Numbered from the stretch's first letter, positions 13,026-28,194 are shown. The stretch is DNA of 64,000 nt from Epiperipatus broadwayi (GCA_028023455.1 JAQFVV010013084.1:67001-131000); one strand, 5' to 3'. Notes: generated by a model from the sequence alone, not told the origin. A program made the numbers and translations.

Positions 13026-15046
13026 TAGAGGGTCCATTTGGTGGAAATAATTTGGAACACTCTATTTGTTATGTTTAACTGGGCTTAAATCTTATGTATC
13101 ATATTTTTATATTCTATCATAAATATTACATGAAAGGACCAACCCTTCAAGCAGAGAGGAAAATACCATCAATAACAGAGCTATCAATGATACCCACAAT
13201 CAGACTGATCTATGCAATGTGTAAGACAATCCCATTTCCAGACGGTGGCCCACCACAACTGCTAGATTCAAACCCCTACTAGCAAAAGCACATTATTTGT
13301 TTTGAAGTAAACCTCTGGTGCTAGTTAGCTATGAGAACTAACATGCTGGAACAGTAGGCTTATAACACAGCACTTGAAATATCCCATAACTAGCTCTATC
13401 AAAAGTAATACAATAAAAATTGTTACTTCAGTTAGTGGTAAAATAATTGACTGACAAATATTAAGCTTAAAGATAATTTATTTAACTAAACATTTATTAT
13501 TCTAATTTTAATTACTTATATGAAACTTAATTAAATGAAACAATGACTCATCATCACCTCAGGCACACATACACAATAGCAATATAATATAACAAAGAGT
13601 ATTGAATAATACAAGGCATTAAATAAATACATGAAATCAATATAAAATATTCTAAAGCATTAACCTACACAACATATCAAAACATGCATAGTTCTTTATG
13701 CATGCTATAGAGTTTATTTATTAACTGACTCTGGCGACTTTAAGAATTGCAATGGTTACTTTAATATCAGAAATGGAAATAATAAAAGTTACTCATTACT
13801 TATAGGATTTGAACATTGACTTTTTAATAGTTGATTCTTCAATTTGAAAATCTTCCAACTGGCTGGATTCAAAGTTTTCTGGAGATTCTTATGGTTATTA
13901 TTTTATGGCACTATTCTTTAAAACAGTTAACTATCCTGGCAGTTTTTTTTGTTGTTAAACAGGCATCACTTTTACTGAGCAAAATTGCTGATCTTCATTA
14001 GACTAAGGGATAGAGCAAGGTTGTATGATTCCAATGATTATTAGCACTGCATTGTCTTGGTAAACAGAGTATTAATTGACTGATTGACTAAATTCAATTG
14101 TGATCTCAACTGATAGATTGAACTCTACTACCTGATTGATGAAAACATGGACTATTTATATGATGACCTGTTATCCTTTTCATAATTAGTTTTTATGTCC
14201 ACCGGCTATCTCTGTTGTTGGAATTCATCCACTGTTTTTAATTTTCTAAGTTAATTTTATCAAACAATTCATTTCTTAAACTTTGAATCAAGTTAAACTT
14301 TCTCCCCTTCTAATTAATTAATTGTAACCTTAATACATAAAACTATGAATTACTTGATTTTTAGCAAACTGGTTTTTTTTAAAAAAAACTCTTTAAACTT
14401 CTTTTATTAAACTTTTATCAAATAACCTTTTAAACTTTTAGTTTTAATGTTTCTAAAGCAAACTGTATTTTGTTTAATAACGAAATTACTATACAGAAAA
14501 AGAATCAGAATTAAAACCAATTCTTTTTTTTTATGTTGCACTTCAATCATACAATAGTCAAATATGTTTAAAAATACATATATACAAGCAACAAACATTA
14601 CAAATTATAAAATTATTATATAAAAGCCTTTTTTGGCAAATTATGTTTTTTTTGCCCTTTTCAATATGTCTCCACAATTTAAAGCACATACAGCGACATC
14701 TATATTAATACATGAGAGAAGATAGATAAACAAATGGATATTTGACATGATCTATTATGTGATTTTTCCCCCCTCAATTCTACTACAAAATTACTCTGCT
14801 ATATATATATTGAATGGATATATATCCACATATATTAATTAATTAACTATCCATTCTTTATCCATTAACCACTTATTATTTAATTTAATGGATGTTTTGT
14901 ATATATTCATACATTTGTTTTAACTCTTTAGATTTTTTTATAAATAACAATCTCTCAAACTGAATGCTTCACATTATTTATGAAAATTTTACTTTAATAA
15001 TTTTTAGACAAAATTTCATGTGGATCACTTTTTCATAAGTAGTACA
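13023..15046 (-). repeat. LTR (3' LTR in element sense) of LTR element 1
   Basis: Direct repeat partner of 17351-18929. Shared landmarks include AATAATTTGGAACACTCTAT near the left edge and TTTTTCATAAGT near the right edge. It carries about 440 bp between about 14465 and 14920 not found in the partner, either an insertion here or a deletion there. A ribbon of GATTCAAACCCCTA near 13267 resembles the complement of a pol III box B. Confidence 0.75.
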
Positions 15047-16543
15047 TTACACTGCCCTCTGTTTGAGAGCAATATGCTTCTCTTGACCATTTTATCTCTG
15101 ACAACTTTAATTACTAATTTTGAAATGTTTACATGAATTTTTCTTTCTCTCAGTTTATTTTCTATATCTAAAACTATACATGCCAAGGGCAATCTGCTTT
15201 GACTATGCTTTTTTTCCTTTTATGCTGACAACATTGCTTTTAATGATCAAGTACTAGATGATGACCTCTGGGACAATACTATTTTTGTTATACAGGGATA
15301 TTGAATGACATGGATGCAGAGTTGCTGGCTTACACCGACTAACTCGTATTGGAAACAAAGCTTCATTTGCCAGGTTTTCTACCAGACTTTGGAAAAAAGA
15401 ATCACAGTGAATGGCAGGATTCATCTACTGTCCAAATTGACTTATGCTTTGGAAAAAATAGGAATAATATAAAATATGGGGACTCTCCCTCAAAGAAGTG
15501 ATTTGTGGCTTATTCTGGTTGTTCCCAGTACACATTTTTAAAGAGAATGGGGACTGTTCCCTGAGAAGTAATCCCTGACAGTCAATTATGGGTGCTGATT
15601 TCATCTAGCCAGCAGCTTTAACTTTTCCTAGAACTTATTCAATGCTTTCTACCATTCCTTTAATTAATTTCAATCTCATATACCCTCCTAATTTAGACTT
15701 AGATTTATGTTATTTATTAATCTTACAATATTATTTTAAATTCATACGAACAATATCTTAACACATTTATTTATTTTAATCTTGCAATATGATTTTTAAT
15801 CCATTTCTTTAACATGCTTATATTAACATGCATTTGTTCAGAGAAAAAACTATATTATTTTACTATGCTCCATTATTATACAGATATTTTTATTTATTTT
15901 ATTTGACTTGATTACTTTAAACCATTTATTTATTTCCTTTAACTAACTTGCAAATATTCAAAAAAACTATTTTATCTTATTACAATTCATTCTTTAGTAT
16001 TTTGCTATGGATATTTTATACTGATATGTTTAGCTTGATTTTATTGATTTTATTTGAACTATTTATTTATGACCATTTTTCTTCTTAGTGTGCATGTGAA
16101 AAATAATATTTTATTCAGGGAAGCCTCCTTGTTATTATTCTACATAAACAACTCATCATTTTAACTTTACTTATCCTTTTTTTTAATTTTAGTTTTAAAC
16201 AGCAAAATTTTAGATTCAAGTTTATTACCTACATCAAAAGTATTTTTTCATTACATTCATTATCCATTTCTGTTCTTTTGTTACCTTTCATTACTTTAAT
16301 ATTCCATCCATTAACTAACTCCTAAACTTTGTCAGGCAGTTCTTTCTTTCTACTGGCTCTATAATATAAGTTAAGTTTCCCCTATTGTATATCTTTCACT
16401 TATAATTTATTATTTTATCTCTATCCCTTTCCATCCTATTTTCAGCCTCGTAAATCAGAAAACTTTTACACTTAGTGAAACTCTATATTTTTTCAAACTG
16501 AGAATATTTTTTTCTGCTCTTTATTTTTGTTTTAAATCTACAT
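15047..16543. other. Interior of LTR element 1, no coding capacity left
   Basis: AT-rich interior between the 3' LTR and the gag-like ORF; where pol would be expected I see no protease, RT or integrase motif in any frame. Around 15475-15585 there is a loose duplication of a GGGGACT...CCCT block. Confidence 0.5.
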
Positions 16544-16978
16544 TTACAATGAAACATTTACTTTAACCTTTTTATTTTTACTTCCTTGTGAAAACTTCTT
16601 TACATTACCTTCTATCTTTATTATTTTCATTGACAAAGTACTATACTTAACACTATCTTGTTCTACTACATTTTCTAATTCATCCTTACTTTCACTCACA
16701 TCTCTTACTATCTCAACTTCTTTTTCAACTTCCTGATTTTCTATAACAGAATCTAACTCTACAGCTTCTATAGCTATCTGGTTTCTCTCTACATTCCCCA
16801 TTATTTCAGCCCTCATTTCTCTTGCTTGCACCCTGAGTTCACTAATTTCTCCCTTCAATTCTGCTTTGAGTTCTAGCTGATCTTGTTTGATTTCTTGATG
16901 CATTTCGTTCATCATATTCATCATCATTCTCATCATCATCTGTGTCTTAGATATTTTTTCTTTTTCTTTCCTCACCAT
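16544..16978 (-). CDS. Gag-like coiled-coil protein of LTR element 1
   Basis: A 144-residue ORF at the 5' end of the element interior, read from 16978. The first half is Met-, Glu- and Lys-rich with a long heptad-like helix (about residues 10-75: MMMRMMMNMM, then QLELKAELKGEISELRVQA), which suggests a coiled coil; the second half is acidic, then basic. No zinc knuckle or capsid signature is visible. Its place immediately downstream of the primer-binding site, and the same layout in the two other LTR elements of this window, are the reasons for calling it gag-like. It may be a truncated gag, and function is unknown. Confidence 0.5.
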   Translation of the reverse strand: MVRKEKEKISKTQMMMRMMMNMMNEMHQEIKQDQLELKAELKGEISELRVQAREMRAEIMGNVERNQIAIEAVELDSVIENQEVEKEVEIVRDVSESKDELENVVEQDSVKYSTLSMKIIKIEGNVKKFSQGSKNKKVKVNVSL

Positions 16979-17330
16979 CTTTTATTAAACTAATGCTTTC
17001 TTTTAAAATAATTTAAATACTAACAGTTTATTTATTTTCTTACACAGAACATATGATTGACTCTGCCCCCTTGTCCTTTTTCTCTACCCATTAACTCTGC
17101 CCAAAATATCCAACTGTCTTTAATTCTCTCTTTTTATTTAAAGAATAATTTATTTTAAATAACATAAATATCAAAATCCCTTTTCATTTAAAGAACAAAA
17201 AAGTTTCGGTCAATTCTATATTTCAATTATACCACTTTAAAATACAATTAAGCAATTTAGCATTTCGTTAAATTTTTATTTTTAAACAATAAACAAAATA
17301 TTTAATTACTGTCATTTATGAGATTTTGCC

Positions 17331-17350
17331 CTATATTGGGTAAAGCCAAT
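17331..17350 (-). promoter_or_regulatory. Candidate primer-binding site, LTR element 1
   Basis: On the minus strand the sequence starting two bases after the 5' LTR reads TGGCTTTACCC..., with the TGG expected for pairing to a tRNA CCA end. The tRNA cannot be named from the sequence alone. Confidence 0.45.
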
Positions 17351-18929
17351 TGTACTGGCTCCGTTCAGTGAAAATAATTTGGAACACTCTATTTGCTAGG
17401 TTTAACTAGGTTTAAACCTTATTTATCATAATTTAATATTTTATCATAAATATTACATGAATGGACTGGCCCTTTGAGCAGAGAGAAGAATACCATTGAT
17501 AGCAGAGCTATCAATGATTCCCATGATCAGACTGGTCTATGCAACACATATCACAATCACATTTCTAGACCATGGCCAATCACAACTACCAGATTCAAAC
17601 CCCTACCATCCAAAGCACTTTATTTATTTTGAGGTAAACCTCCGGTGCAAGTTAACTACAAGAACTGACATGCTGGTACAGTAGGCCCATAATTCAGCAC
17701 TTGAAATATCACATGACTAGCTCAATCAAAAGTAATACAATAACAAATTGTTGCTTTAATTAGTGGTAAATGAATTGACCGACAAATATTAAGCTTAAAG
17801 TTAATTTATTTAACTAAACATTTATTATTCTAATTTTAATTACTTATATGAAACTTAATTAAATGAAACAATGACTTATCATCACCTCAGGCACACATAT
17901 ACAATAGCAATATAATTTAACAAAGAGTATTGAATAATACAAGGCATTAAATAAATACATGAAATCAATATAAAATATTCTAAAGCATTAACATACACGA
18001 CATTTCAAAACATGCACATCCATAGTTCTTTATGCATGCTATAGAGTTCATTTACTAATTGACTCTGGAGTCTTTAAGGATTGCAATGGCTACTTTAATA
18101 TCAGAAATGGAAATAATAAAAGTTACTCATTATCTATAGGATTTGTACATTGACTTCTTGATGGTTGATTCTTCAATTTGAAAATTTTCCAACTGGCTGG
18201 AGTCAAAGTTTTCTGGAGATTCTTATGCTTATTATTTTGTGGCACAATTCTTTAAGATAGTTAACTATCCTGGAAGGATTTTTTTTTGTTATTAAGCAGA
18301 CATCACTTTTACCAGGCAAAATTGCTGATTTTCATTAGACTAAGAGCTGGAGCGAGGCCATATGATTCCAATGATGATTAGCACTGCATTGTCCTGGCAA
18401 AAACTGATTGATTGACTGATTGACTAAATTCAATTGTGATCTCAACTGATAGATTGAACTCAACTGCCTGATTGATGAAAACGCAGACTATTTATATGAT
18501 GACCTGTTGTCATTTTGGTAATTGGTTTTTATATCCATGGGCTATCTCTGTTGTTGGAATTCATCCACTGTTTTTAATTTTCTAAGTTAATTTTATAAAA
18601 CGATTCATTTTTTAAACTTTCTCCCCTTTCTAATTAATTAATTGTAACCTTAATACATAAAACTATGAATTACTTGATTTTTAGCAAGCTGTTTTTTTTT
18701 TAAAAAAAATCTCTTTAAACTTCTTTTATTAAAGTTTTAATGAATAACCCTTTAAACTTTTAGTTTTAATGTTTCTAAACCAAACTGCATTTGGTTTAAT
18801 AGAAAAAAACTCTTTAGATTTTTTTATAAATAACAATCTCTGAAACTAAATCTGCATTATTTATGAAAATTTTACTTTAATAATTTTTAGACAAAATTTC
18901 ACATGGATTGCTTTTTCATAAGTGGAACA
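17351..18929 (-). repeat. LTR (5' LTR in element sense) of LTR element 1
   Basis: Direct repeat partner of 13023-15046, ending ...AGTGGAACA at 18929 directly against a (TA)n tract. It is shorter than its partner by about 440 bp. Confidence 0.75.
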
Positions 18930-18953
18930 ATATATATATATATATATATATAT
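18930..18953. repeat. (TA)n tract between two LTR elements
   Basis: A short (TA)n run that forms the right flank of LTR element 1 and the left flank of LTR element 2. The last four bases, ATAT, match the four bases after LTR element 2. Confidence 0.9.
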
Positions 18954-20645
18954 TGTGACACTACAATTCTTTTTCTTCCCCTAATAACTGAATCTTAATT
19001 ATTAGAATCGCCGCCGAGGCGCCACCAAGGATTTCTCTCTTGGAACCTGGCCACGAAGCTCTACATAAGCCTGATCTTATTTATTTTTGAATGGCGATTC
19101 ACCAATTACAAATTTTGTTTATAATCTGACAGGGGTTCCCACTTAAGGACACTAACTAATTATTATAAATAATTAAAGAATTCAAATATACGTTGGATAC
19201 CAAAGAAAAATTTTCCTTTATTATTATTATTAGTAATAACATTATATTTCTGCCCGATCCAGAGAGAACTGACTTACAATTTCTGATTTTCAAACTTTTA
19301 ACTTTCTAAGTATTCTTCCCAAATATCTACCATGGATTTACTCGCGCCAACACTAACACTGCGGATTCTAGTAGGCGTGTATACAAAGGCGACTTATAGT
19401 ATATAATCTTTCCTAAAGTTTATTTTTAAACCCCACTTTATTTGGTAAATAAATAACTTGCAAAAACTTAAAATGAACGTATAAGTGTCTTTCGTTTTCT
19501 TATACTTTCAGCACTTCCCTTGTTTTCTGCTAACAAGCAAGTAACGCCCTAAGGTTCTCTGTTGCTTGGCAGCGCACTTTTATACCCCTACCCTGTTGTT
19601 ACCCTCTAGATCGAACAGATATTAAATAATTTAATATACCGTCATCCCAATATTTCATAAAATATTTAACGAGAATTAACATAAATAGTTTACAATATTA
19701 AATAAATTTATTTCCCCACCTCTATTGTTGAAACATTCGTAACAAATATAATAAACGAAAAATAAATCAAAAATAAAGTTCTATTACGCTTTAACTAAAG
19801 TTCCCATTAATTGAAAAGTTTATAATTACCCTGATCGATCAGAGCGAAGTGGTCTGACTTTCATAGATTCACATTCCATTTATCGTGCCTTTGTCCTTGT
19901 ATATGAGAATTCTGGTGTGTCCATGGATGTTCCTTTGGTTGTCCGGCTAGCAATATACATTTCTTTCCATTCCTTGACTCTTTCTGTAGCTTCATTCAGA
20001 TGGAGTGGCGGCCAATTCCCCAAAGGGGAAGGTTTTGATAGCTTTACCCGCTATGCATTTGAAAAGAGTCCGCAAAATAATTTTCTATAATAATTTCTGA
20101 TTCGGAGCACAGCTTCTCTCTTTTTTTTTTGTTTATTGTCCTTGCTGGTCTCTCAAGTCAACTGACTTACTCTAAAAGCGATTTTATCTCCTTTCTCTTA
20201 TCTTTTTTTTCCTTTTTTTTTTTTATCAATAAACGTTACTTGTTTTTTTTTCTTTTCTTTTTTTAATTAGTGTAATAGCAAATATTAACCAAATACTTTT
20301 AGTTTGTGAAAGTTTCAACAATAGAGTCTAATTACTACCAACAATCTAATTTTGTTTTCTTTCCCCCTCTTTTACCAACAATCTAATTTTGTTTTCTTTC
20401 CCTTTTAATTAAACACTTTTAACATTTTTGACAATCAGTTATATTTTATCTTTTTTTTTTTTTTTAAAAAAAAAATTGCTCAAATTTATAGCAAAAATAA
20501 AAGTTTAAGATTTTACCCTTCCCATTAAATTAAAATCATTTGTTAATTTTTATTTTACAAACTATTTAACTTCGAAAAATATTTATGATGAAATTATAAA
20601 TATGTAAGCTTATATATATATGAGCTGACTTAAAATATCAGCTCA
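18954..20645 (-). repeat. 3' LTR of LTR element 2
   Basis: 1692 bp, matching 21908-23573 with only occasional substitutions plus a tandem duplication of an ACCAACAATCTAATTTTG block near 20336-20402, which explains most of the length difference. TATA box complement at about 19577-19584 and poly(A) signal complement at 19437-19442. Confidence 0.9.
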
Positions 20646-20659
20646 TTGCCCCATTTGTC
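20646..20659 (-). promoter_or_regulatory. Candidate polypurine tract, LTR element 2
   Basis: On the minus strand the bases just before the 3' LTR read ACAAATGGGGCAA, the expected position for the plus-strand primer of reverse transcription. It is short and only partly purine. Confidence 0.45.
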
Positions 20660-20687
20660 ATATAAAAAAAAACAATAAAAAAAAACT

Positions 20688-21700
20688 TTAATTGCCCCGA
20701 GGTGACTTGTCCCAACTTTTCTTGGGGTTATAGTTACTCATACTCGCGGGTTCGATACAGTTCTCCCATCTAACTTTACTTTCTCCACCTACCCCCTGGT
20801 CCTCCCATTCTATATCTTGTAATATTTCTAACGCTTCCTCAATGGATAGCCGACGGTTTTCGGCCAACTTACGTTGCACACCTGACGGAAGGTTAAATCT
20901 GATAGTTCGCACTATCTGGAATTGGTCCATCGGATATGCCTCCAAGGCTCTCAATTTTGCCGCTTGATGTTGGAAAAACTGACTATATGTACCGTCTTTG
21001 TCCGCTTTATACTTTTCTTGCGATATCTTCATGCGTATGGTTTCTTGTTTCTCCACGCTCCAAAACCCTCGCAAAATCATAGTTCGATATTCTTGGAATG
21101 TAGGGGGTTTGTAATTTACCACCTTCCACCATTCCCTAGCAGAACCACTCAAATGGCTTGTTGCTATTATGATCTTCTCTTTTTCTTTCGACTTATGGAC
21201 ATAGAAAAAATCACCTAGACTGTCCAAGTAGTCGAAAGGGCTTTCCTCCCTTTCCCCGTTAAATGTTTTTATGTGTATAAATTTCGCCAATGTGACCCTA
21301 TCGTACTCTTCTTCTCCAGAGTCATTGACCTTTCTTTCCATTACCTCTTCCTCTCGGTTTATTTGTATAGCCTTCTTGTTCGGGATTTCTTTAGTTTCCC
21401 CTGTAAACTGCTCTGTCTCTTCGTTTTCTGTCTTTTCTTCCTCTTTACTGACTTTATGGTCCACTGGGTCTATGACTTCCTTTTTTTTTCACTGTTCCTA
21501 TTTTTTTCCCTCTCTTTTAATTCATTCACATCTTTCCTCAATTCTTGTATCATGCCTTTCATTTCTTTTATTTCTTTACGGTCTTCCATTACAATTTCTT
21601 TGAGCTCAGCGATAGCTCTCAATATTTCTTGCAACTGACACCGCTCGGGGTTTTTAAATGTTACCACCGGGCTTTCCATGCTACTTTCGTCCTCAATCAT
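20688..21700 (-). pseudogene. Gag of LTR element 2, split by one frameshift
   Basis: Read from ATG at 21700. Residues 1-76 end at a stop at 21470; the frame is recovered by a -1 shift within an A9 run (plus-strand T9 at 21481-21489), after which 258 residues continue to 20688. The first part is a coiled coil (LKEIVMEDRKEIKEMKGMI). The second part contains a retrotransposon gag (capsid) region: FIHIKTFNGEREESPFDYL, LSGSAREWWKVV (the conserved A-x-x-WW block), then FQEYRTMILRGFW and YSQFFQHQAAKLR. No CCHC zinc knuckle follows; the protein ends KKSWDKSPRGN. Capsid assembly is the family role. The shift could be a mutation or a functional slippery run; the sequence cannot decide. Confidence 0.8.
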
Positions 21701-21860
21701 ATTTTATTCTTTTGTTTTCTTTAATTTTATATTCGAACTCATAACCCTCCCTACGAGAATATTGACATACCACAACCATCTGAAATCCACCACCCTTACT
21801 AAATTTTTTTTTCTTTTTTTAACTCTGATCTCTGGGCGTTTCTCTTGTTAACGAGCCTGA

Positions 21861-21876
21861 CATGTTGGAAGCGCCA
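21861..21876 (-). promoter_or_regulatory. Candidate primer-binding site, LTR element 2
   Basis: Minus strand TGGCGCTTCCAACATG, downstream of the 5' LTR. TGGCG is a common start for Ty3/Gypsy primer sites. It lies about 32 bases from the LTR edge, further than usual, which lowers confidence. Confidence 0.4.
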
Positions 21877-22388
21877 TTTTCTATCTTTTTTCCTCTTTTC
21901 CCTCCTCTGTGACACTACAATTCTTTTTCTTCCCCTAATAACTGAATCTTAATTATTAGAATCGCCGCCGAGGGCGCCACCAAGGATTTCTCTCTTGGAA
22001 CCTGGCCACGAAGCTCTACGTAAGCCTGGTCTTATTTATTTTTGAACGGCGATTCACCGATTACAAATTTTGTTTATAATCTGACAGGGGTTCCCACTTA
22101 AGGACACTAACTAATTATTATAAATAATTAAAGAATTCAAATATACATTGGATACCAAAGAAAAATTTTCCTTTATTATTATTATTATTAATATTATATT
22201 TCTGCCCGATCCAGAGAAAACTGACTTACAATTTCTGATTTTCAAACTTTTAACTTTCTAAGTATTCTTCCCAAATATCTACCATGGATTTACTCGCGCC
22301 GACACTAACACTGCGGATTCTAGCAGGCGTGTATACAAAGGCGACTTATAGTATATAATCTTTCCTGAAGTTTATTTTTAAACCCCAC

Positions 22389-22394
22389 TTTATT
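22389..22394 (-). terminator. Poly(A) signal in LTR of LTR element 2
   Basis: Minus strand AATAAA, about 140 bases after the TATA box, conserved at 19437-19442 in the other LTR. Confidence 0.5.
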
Positions 22395-22528
22395 TGGTAA
22401 ATAAATAACTTGCAAAAACTTAAAATGAACGTATAAGTGTCTTTCGTTTTCTTATACTTTCAGCACTTCCCTTGTTTTCTGCTAACAAGCAAGTAACGCC
22501 CTAAGGTTCTCTGTTGCTTGGCAGCACA

Positions 22529-22536
22529 CTTTTATA
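22529..22536 (-). promoter_or_regulatory. TATA box in 5' LTR of LTR element 2
   Basis: Minus strand GGGGGTATAAAAGTGTGC; the same box is at 19577-19584 in the other LTR. It is in the right place for a pol II promoter, with an AATAAA about 140 bases downstream that would define the R region. Confidence 0.65.
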
Positions 22537-23573
22537 CCCCCACCCTGTTGTTACCCTCTAGATCGAACAGATATTAAATAATTTAATATACCGTCATCCC
22601 AATATTTCATAAAATATTTAACGAGAATTAACATAAATAGTTTACAATATTAAATAAATTTATTTCCCCACCTCTATTGTTGAAACATTCGTAACAAATA
22701 TAATAAACGAAAAATAAATCAAAAATAAAGTTCTATTACGCTTTAACTAAAGTTCCCATTAATTGAAAAGTTTATAATTACCCTGATCGATCAGAGCGAA
22801 GTGGTCTGACTTTCATAGATTCACATTCCATTTGTCGTGCCTTTGTTCTTGTATATGAGAATTCTGGTGTGTCCATGGATGTTCCTTTGGTTGTCCGGCT
22901 AGCAATATACATTTCTTTCCATTCCTTGACTCTTTCTGTAGCTTCATTCAGATGGAGTGGCAGCCAATTCCCCAAAGGGGAAGGTTTTGATAGCTTTAGC
23001 CGCTATGCATTTGAAAAGAGTCCGCAAAATAATTTTCTATAATAATTTCTGATTCGGAGCACAGCTTCTCACTTTTTTTTTGTTTATTGTCCTTGCTGGT
23101 CTCTCAAGTCAACTGACTTACTCTAAAAGCGATTTTATCTCCTTTCTCTTATCTTTTTTTTTCTTTTTTTTTTTTTATCAATAAACGTTCCTTGTTTTTT
23201 TTTCTTTTCTTTTTTTTTTTTTTTTAATTAGCGTAATAGCAAATATTAACCAAATACTTTTAGTTTGTGAAAGTTTCAACAATAGAGTCTAATTACTACC
23301 AACAATCTAATTTTGTTTTCTTTCCCTTTTAATTAAACACTTTTAACATTTTTGACAATCAGTTATATTTTATCTTTTTTTTTTTTTTAAAAAAAAAAAT
23401 TGCTCAAATTTATAGCAAAAATAAAAGTTTAAGATTTTACCCTTCCCATTAAATTAAAATCATTTGTTAATTTTTATTTTACAAACTATTTAACTTCGAA
23501 AAATATTTATGATGAAATTATAAATATGTAAGCTTATATATATATATATGAGCTGACTTAAAATATCAGCTCA

Positions 23574-26949
<3,376 letters not shown>

Positions 26950-27880
26950 ACTATGTACTAATTTTCCTATTTTCCAATCTTTCATTAAAATTCTACCCAC
27001 TGATATTTCTCCACCCATAAAAAATAAATTCATAAATCAACTTACCAAAATTAATACTATGTTCAACAAATTACAAGATAAATCATTCACAAAAATTAAT
27101 TACAGGGAAGCACATTATTCTCTCAACAATTCAGTGTTTCTCATAAATACAAGCAGTATTCTCAATGTCACAAACAAATCACTTATATCAAAATTTAAGT
27201 TTTGGTACCTTAAGCCAAAATCAACCTCAGTGCCCTACCAACCAATTCATTCCTGGAAACCAAAATGAAAAATGCCAACATTGACCCAATTTGCTCTCTG
27301 TCATAGAGAAGATGAAACCATGAATCATTTCATGCACACCTGTCCTACCTTGCAAACTTACAGAGACTTAATCTCCACAATCACTCGCAATTCAAAAACC
27401 ACCCTTCAAACATTAATTGAAAACATTCCCCAAGGTTTTTTTACCACAATTATAATGACAATTTTTCTCTTGTTCACGCTTTGGTTTCTCAGTGGTCATT
27501 TCATTTTCAATCCCACCTTGTGCAAATACCAATCATTATTCATAGACAAATTAACCAAGATCAAAGATAGAGATAATCTAATAGCTCCCATTGATATAGT
27601 TACATTCACCTGGAGCCTAATCAAATTCCCAGATACCACTAAAAATCACAATGAGTGCAGCAATAATTAATAACTCAATAAAAATGAACTCTTGTTTTCA
27701 CCAGTCAGCTTCAGAACTGTACAAACTCCTGCCACATCAGCATTTTAGTGCCTATTACTGAACATTATTTCCCATAGAACTCTTAATAGAACTTCAACAG
27801 TTCAAGTCTACAAATGTATTGCCAATAATGATGTAACAATTGTAACATAATTTATGCTAATAAAATAATTTTTAAAACTA
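26950..27880 (+). mobile_element. LINE family T copy 0 (5'-truncated)
   Basis: I use 'family T' for the LINE found three times here inside TAG-type repeats. This copy starts directly at the end of a trinucleotide repeat in the middle of the ORF2 C-terminal region (its first residues, LCTNFPIFQ, align with copy 1 near 33350) and runs to the 3' end TTTTTAAAACTA at about 27880, where (GTA)n begins. It is in the same orientation as the other two copies. Confidence 0.85.
26953..27670 (+). pseudogene. ORF2 C-terminal fragment, LINE family T copy 0
   Basis: Two open pieces (27059-27268 and 27272-27670) separated by a stop/frame change encode the last part of the LINE ORF2. The second piece has a zinc-binding signature typical of LINE reverse transcriptase C-termini: C-x2-? 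with CHREDETMNHFMHTCP, matching CPLCGRDDETMQHF in copy 1; the first cysteine pair has lost one member (FALCHRED). The tail, FSGHFIFNPT-like, aligns with RCHFVFNPTSRKF of copy 1 after its insertion. Non-functional remnant. Confidence 0.8.
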
Positions 27881-28120
27881 GTAGTAGTAGTAGAAGCAGC
27901 AGCAGCAGCTGTAGCAGTAGTCGTAGTAGGAGGAGGAGGTGGAGAAGGAGGAGAAGTAGAAGTAGGAGTACTAGGAGTAGTAGTAGAAGTGGTGTTGGTG
28001 ATGGTGGAGGTGGTGGTGGAGGTGGTGGTGGTAGTAGTGGTAGTGGTAGTAGTTGTAGCAGTTGTAGTAGTAGTATTAGATGCAGCAGTAGTAGCAATAG
28101 TAGCAGAAGTAGCAGTAGTT

Positions 28121-28166
<46 letters not shown>

Positions 28167-28177
28167 AAGTAGAATAA
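27881..28177. repeat. (TAG/AGT)n repeat between LINE copies 0 and 1
   Basis: About 300 bp of AGT-type triplets with AGC, AGG, AGA and GGT variants. It starts at the 3' end of copy 0 and ends at TAGAATAA just before copy 1. All long frames here (poly-Thr, poly-Leu, poly-Val) are artefacts. Confidence 0.95.
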
Positions 28178-28194
28178 TCAAGATGGCCGCCATG
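28178..28194 (+). promoter_or_regulatory. YY1-like motif at the 5' end of LINE copy 1
   Basis: The first bases, TCAAGATGGCCGCCATG, contain CAAGATGGCCG, the same string as the YY1 site at the start of human L1, and on the other strand CATGGCGGCCAT, so two YY1 cores overlap head to head. Copy 2 has CAAGATGGCCACCATG at the same place. Binding is inferred, not shown. Confidence 0.5.

Larger units (their letters stand above)
13023..18929 (-). mobile_element. LTR retrotransposon 1, gag-only, older copy
   Basis: Two long direct repeats (13023-15046 and 17351-18929) flank a 2.3-kb interior. Both repeats start TG and end CA. On the minus strand, a candidate primer-binding site TGGCTTTACCCAATATAGGG begins two bases after the 5' LTR (17351 side), and a purine-rich tract AAACAGAGGGCAGTG lies just before the 3' LTR (about 15049-15066). 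The interior keeps only a short coiled-coil gag-like ORF. The left repeat contains about 440 bp (about 14465-14920) absent from the right. Sampled stretches of the LTRs differ by roughly one base in six, so the insertion is old. The element sits between (TA)n tracts on both sides. Confidence 0.75.
18954..23573 (-). mobile_element. LTR retrotransposon 2 (Ty3/Gypsy-like gag), gag-only, young
   Basis: Direct repeats at 18954-20645 and 21908-23573 are nearly identical; both run TG to CA (minus-strand start TGAGCTGATATTTTAAGTC, end GTAGTGTCACA). Flanks are ATAT on each side inside (TA)n, a plausible 4-bp target duplication. The interior is only 1262 bp and encodes gag with no protease, RT or integrase, so the element must rely on others for mobility. 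A candidate primer-binding site TGGCGCTTCCAACATG lies about 32 bases from the 5' LTR, and a short purine tract AAATGGGGCAA adjoins the 3' LTR. The left LTR carries a duplicated segment of about 37 bp at about 20336-20402. Confidence 0.9.
21908..23573 (-). repeat. 5' LTR of LTR element 2
   Basis: 1666 bp, direct repeat of 18954-20645. It contains the element promoter (TATA box) and poly(A) signal listed separately. The short ORF at 22778-22975 lies wholly inside this LTR and its equivalent in the other LTR is not kept open, so it is not called as a gene. Confidence 0.9.

Noticed and set aside
20922-21638. Plus-strand frames at 20922-21218, 21271-21603 and 21273-21638
   Set aside because: Shadows of the gag gene on the opposite strand.
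22778-22975. 65-codon ORF MGNWLPLHLNEATERVKEW
   Set aside because: It lies wholly in the LTR of element 2 and is not kept open in the other LTR.
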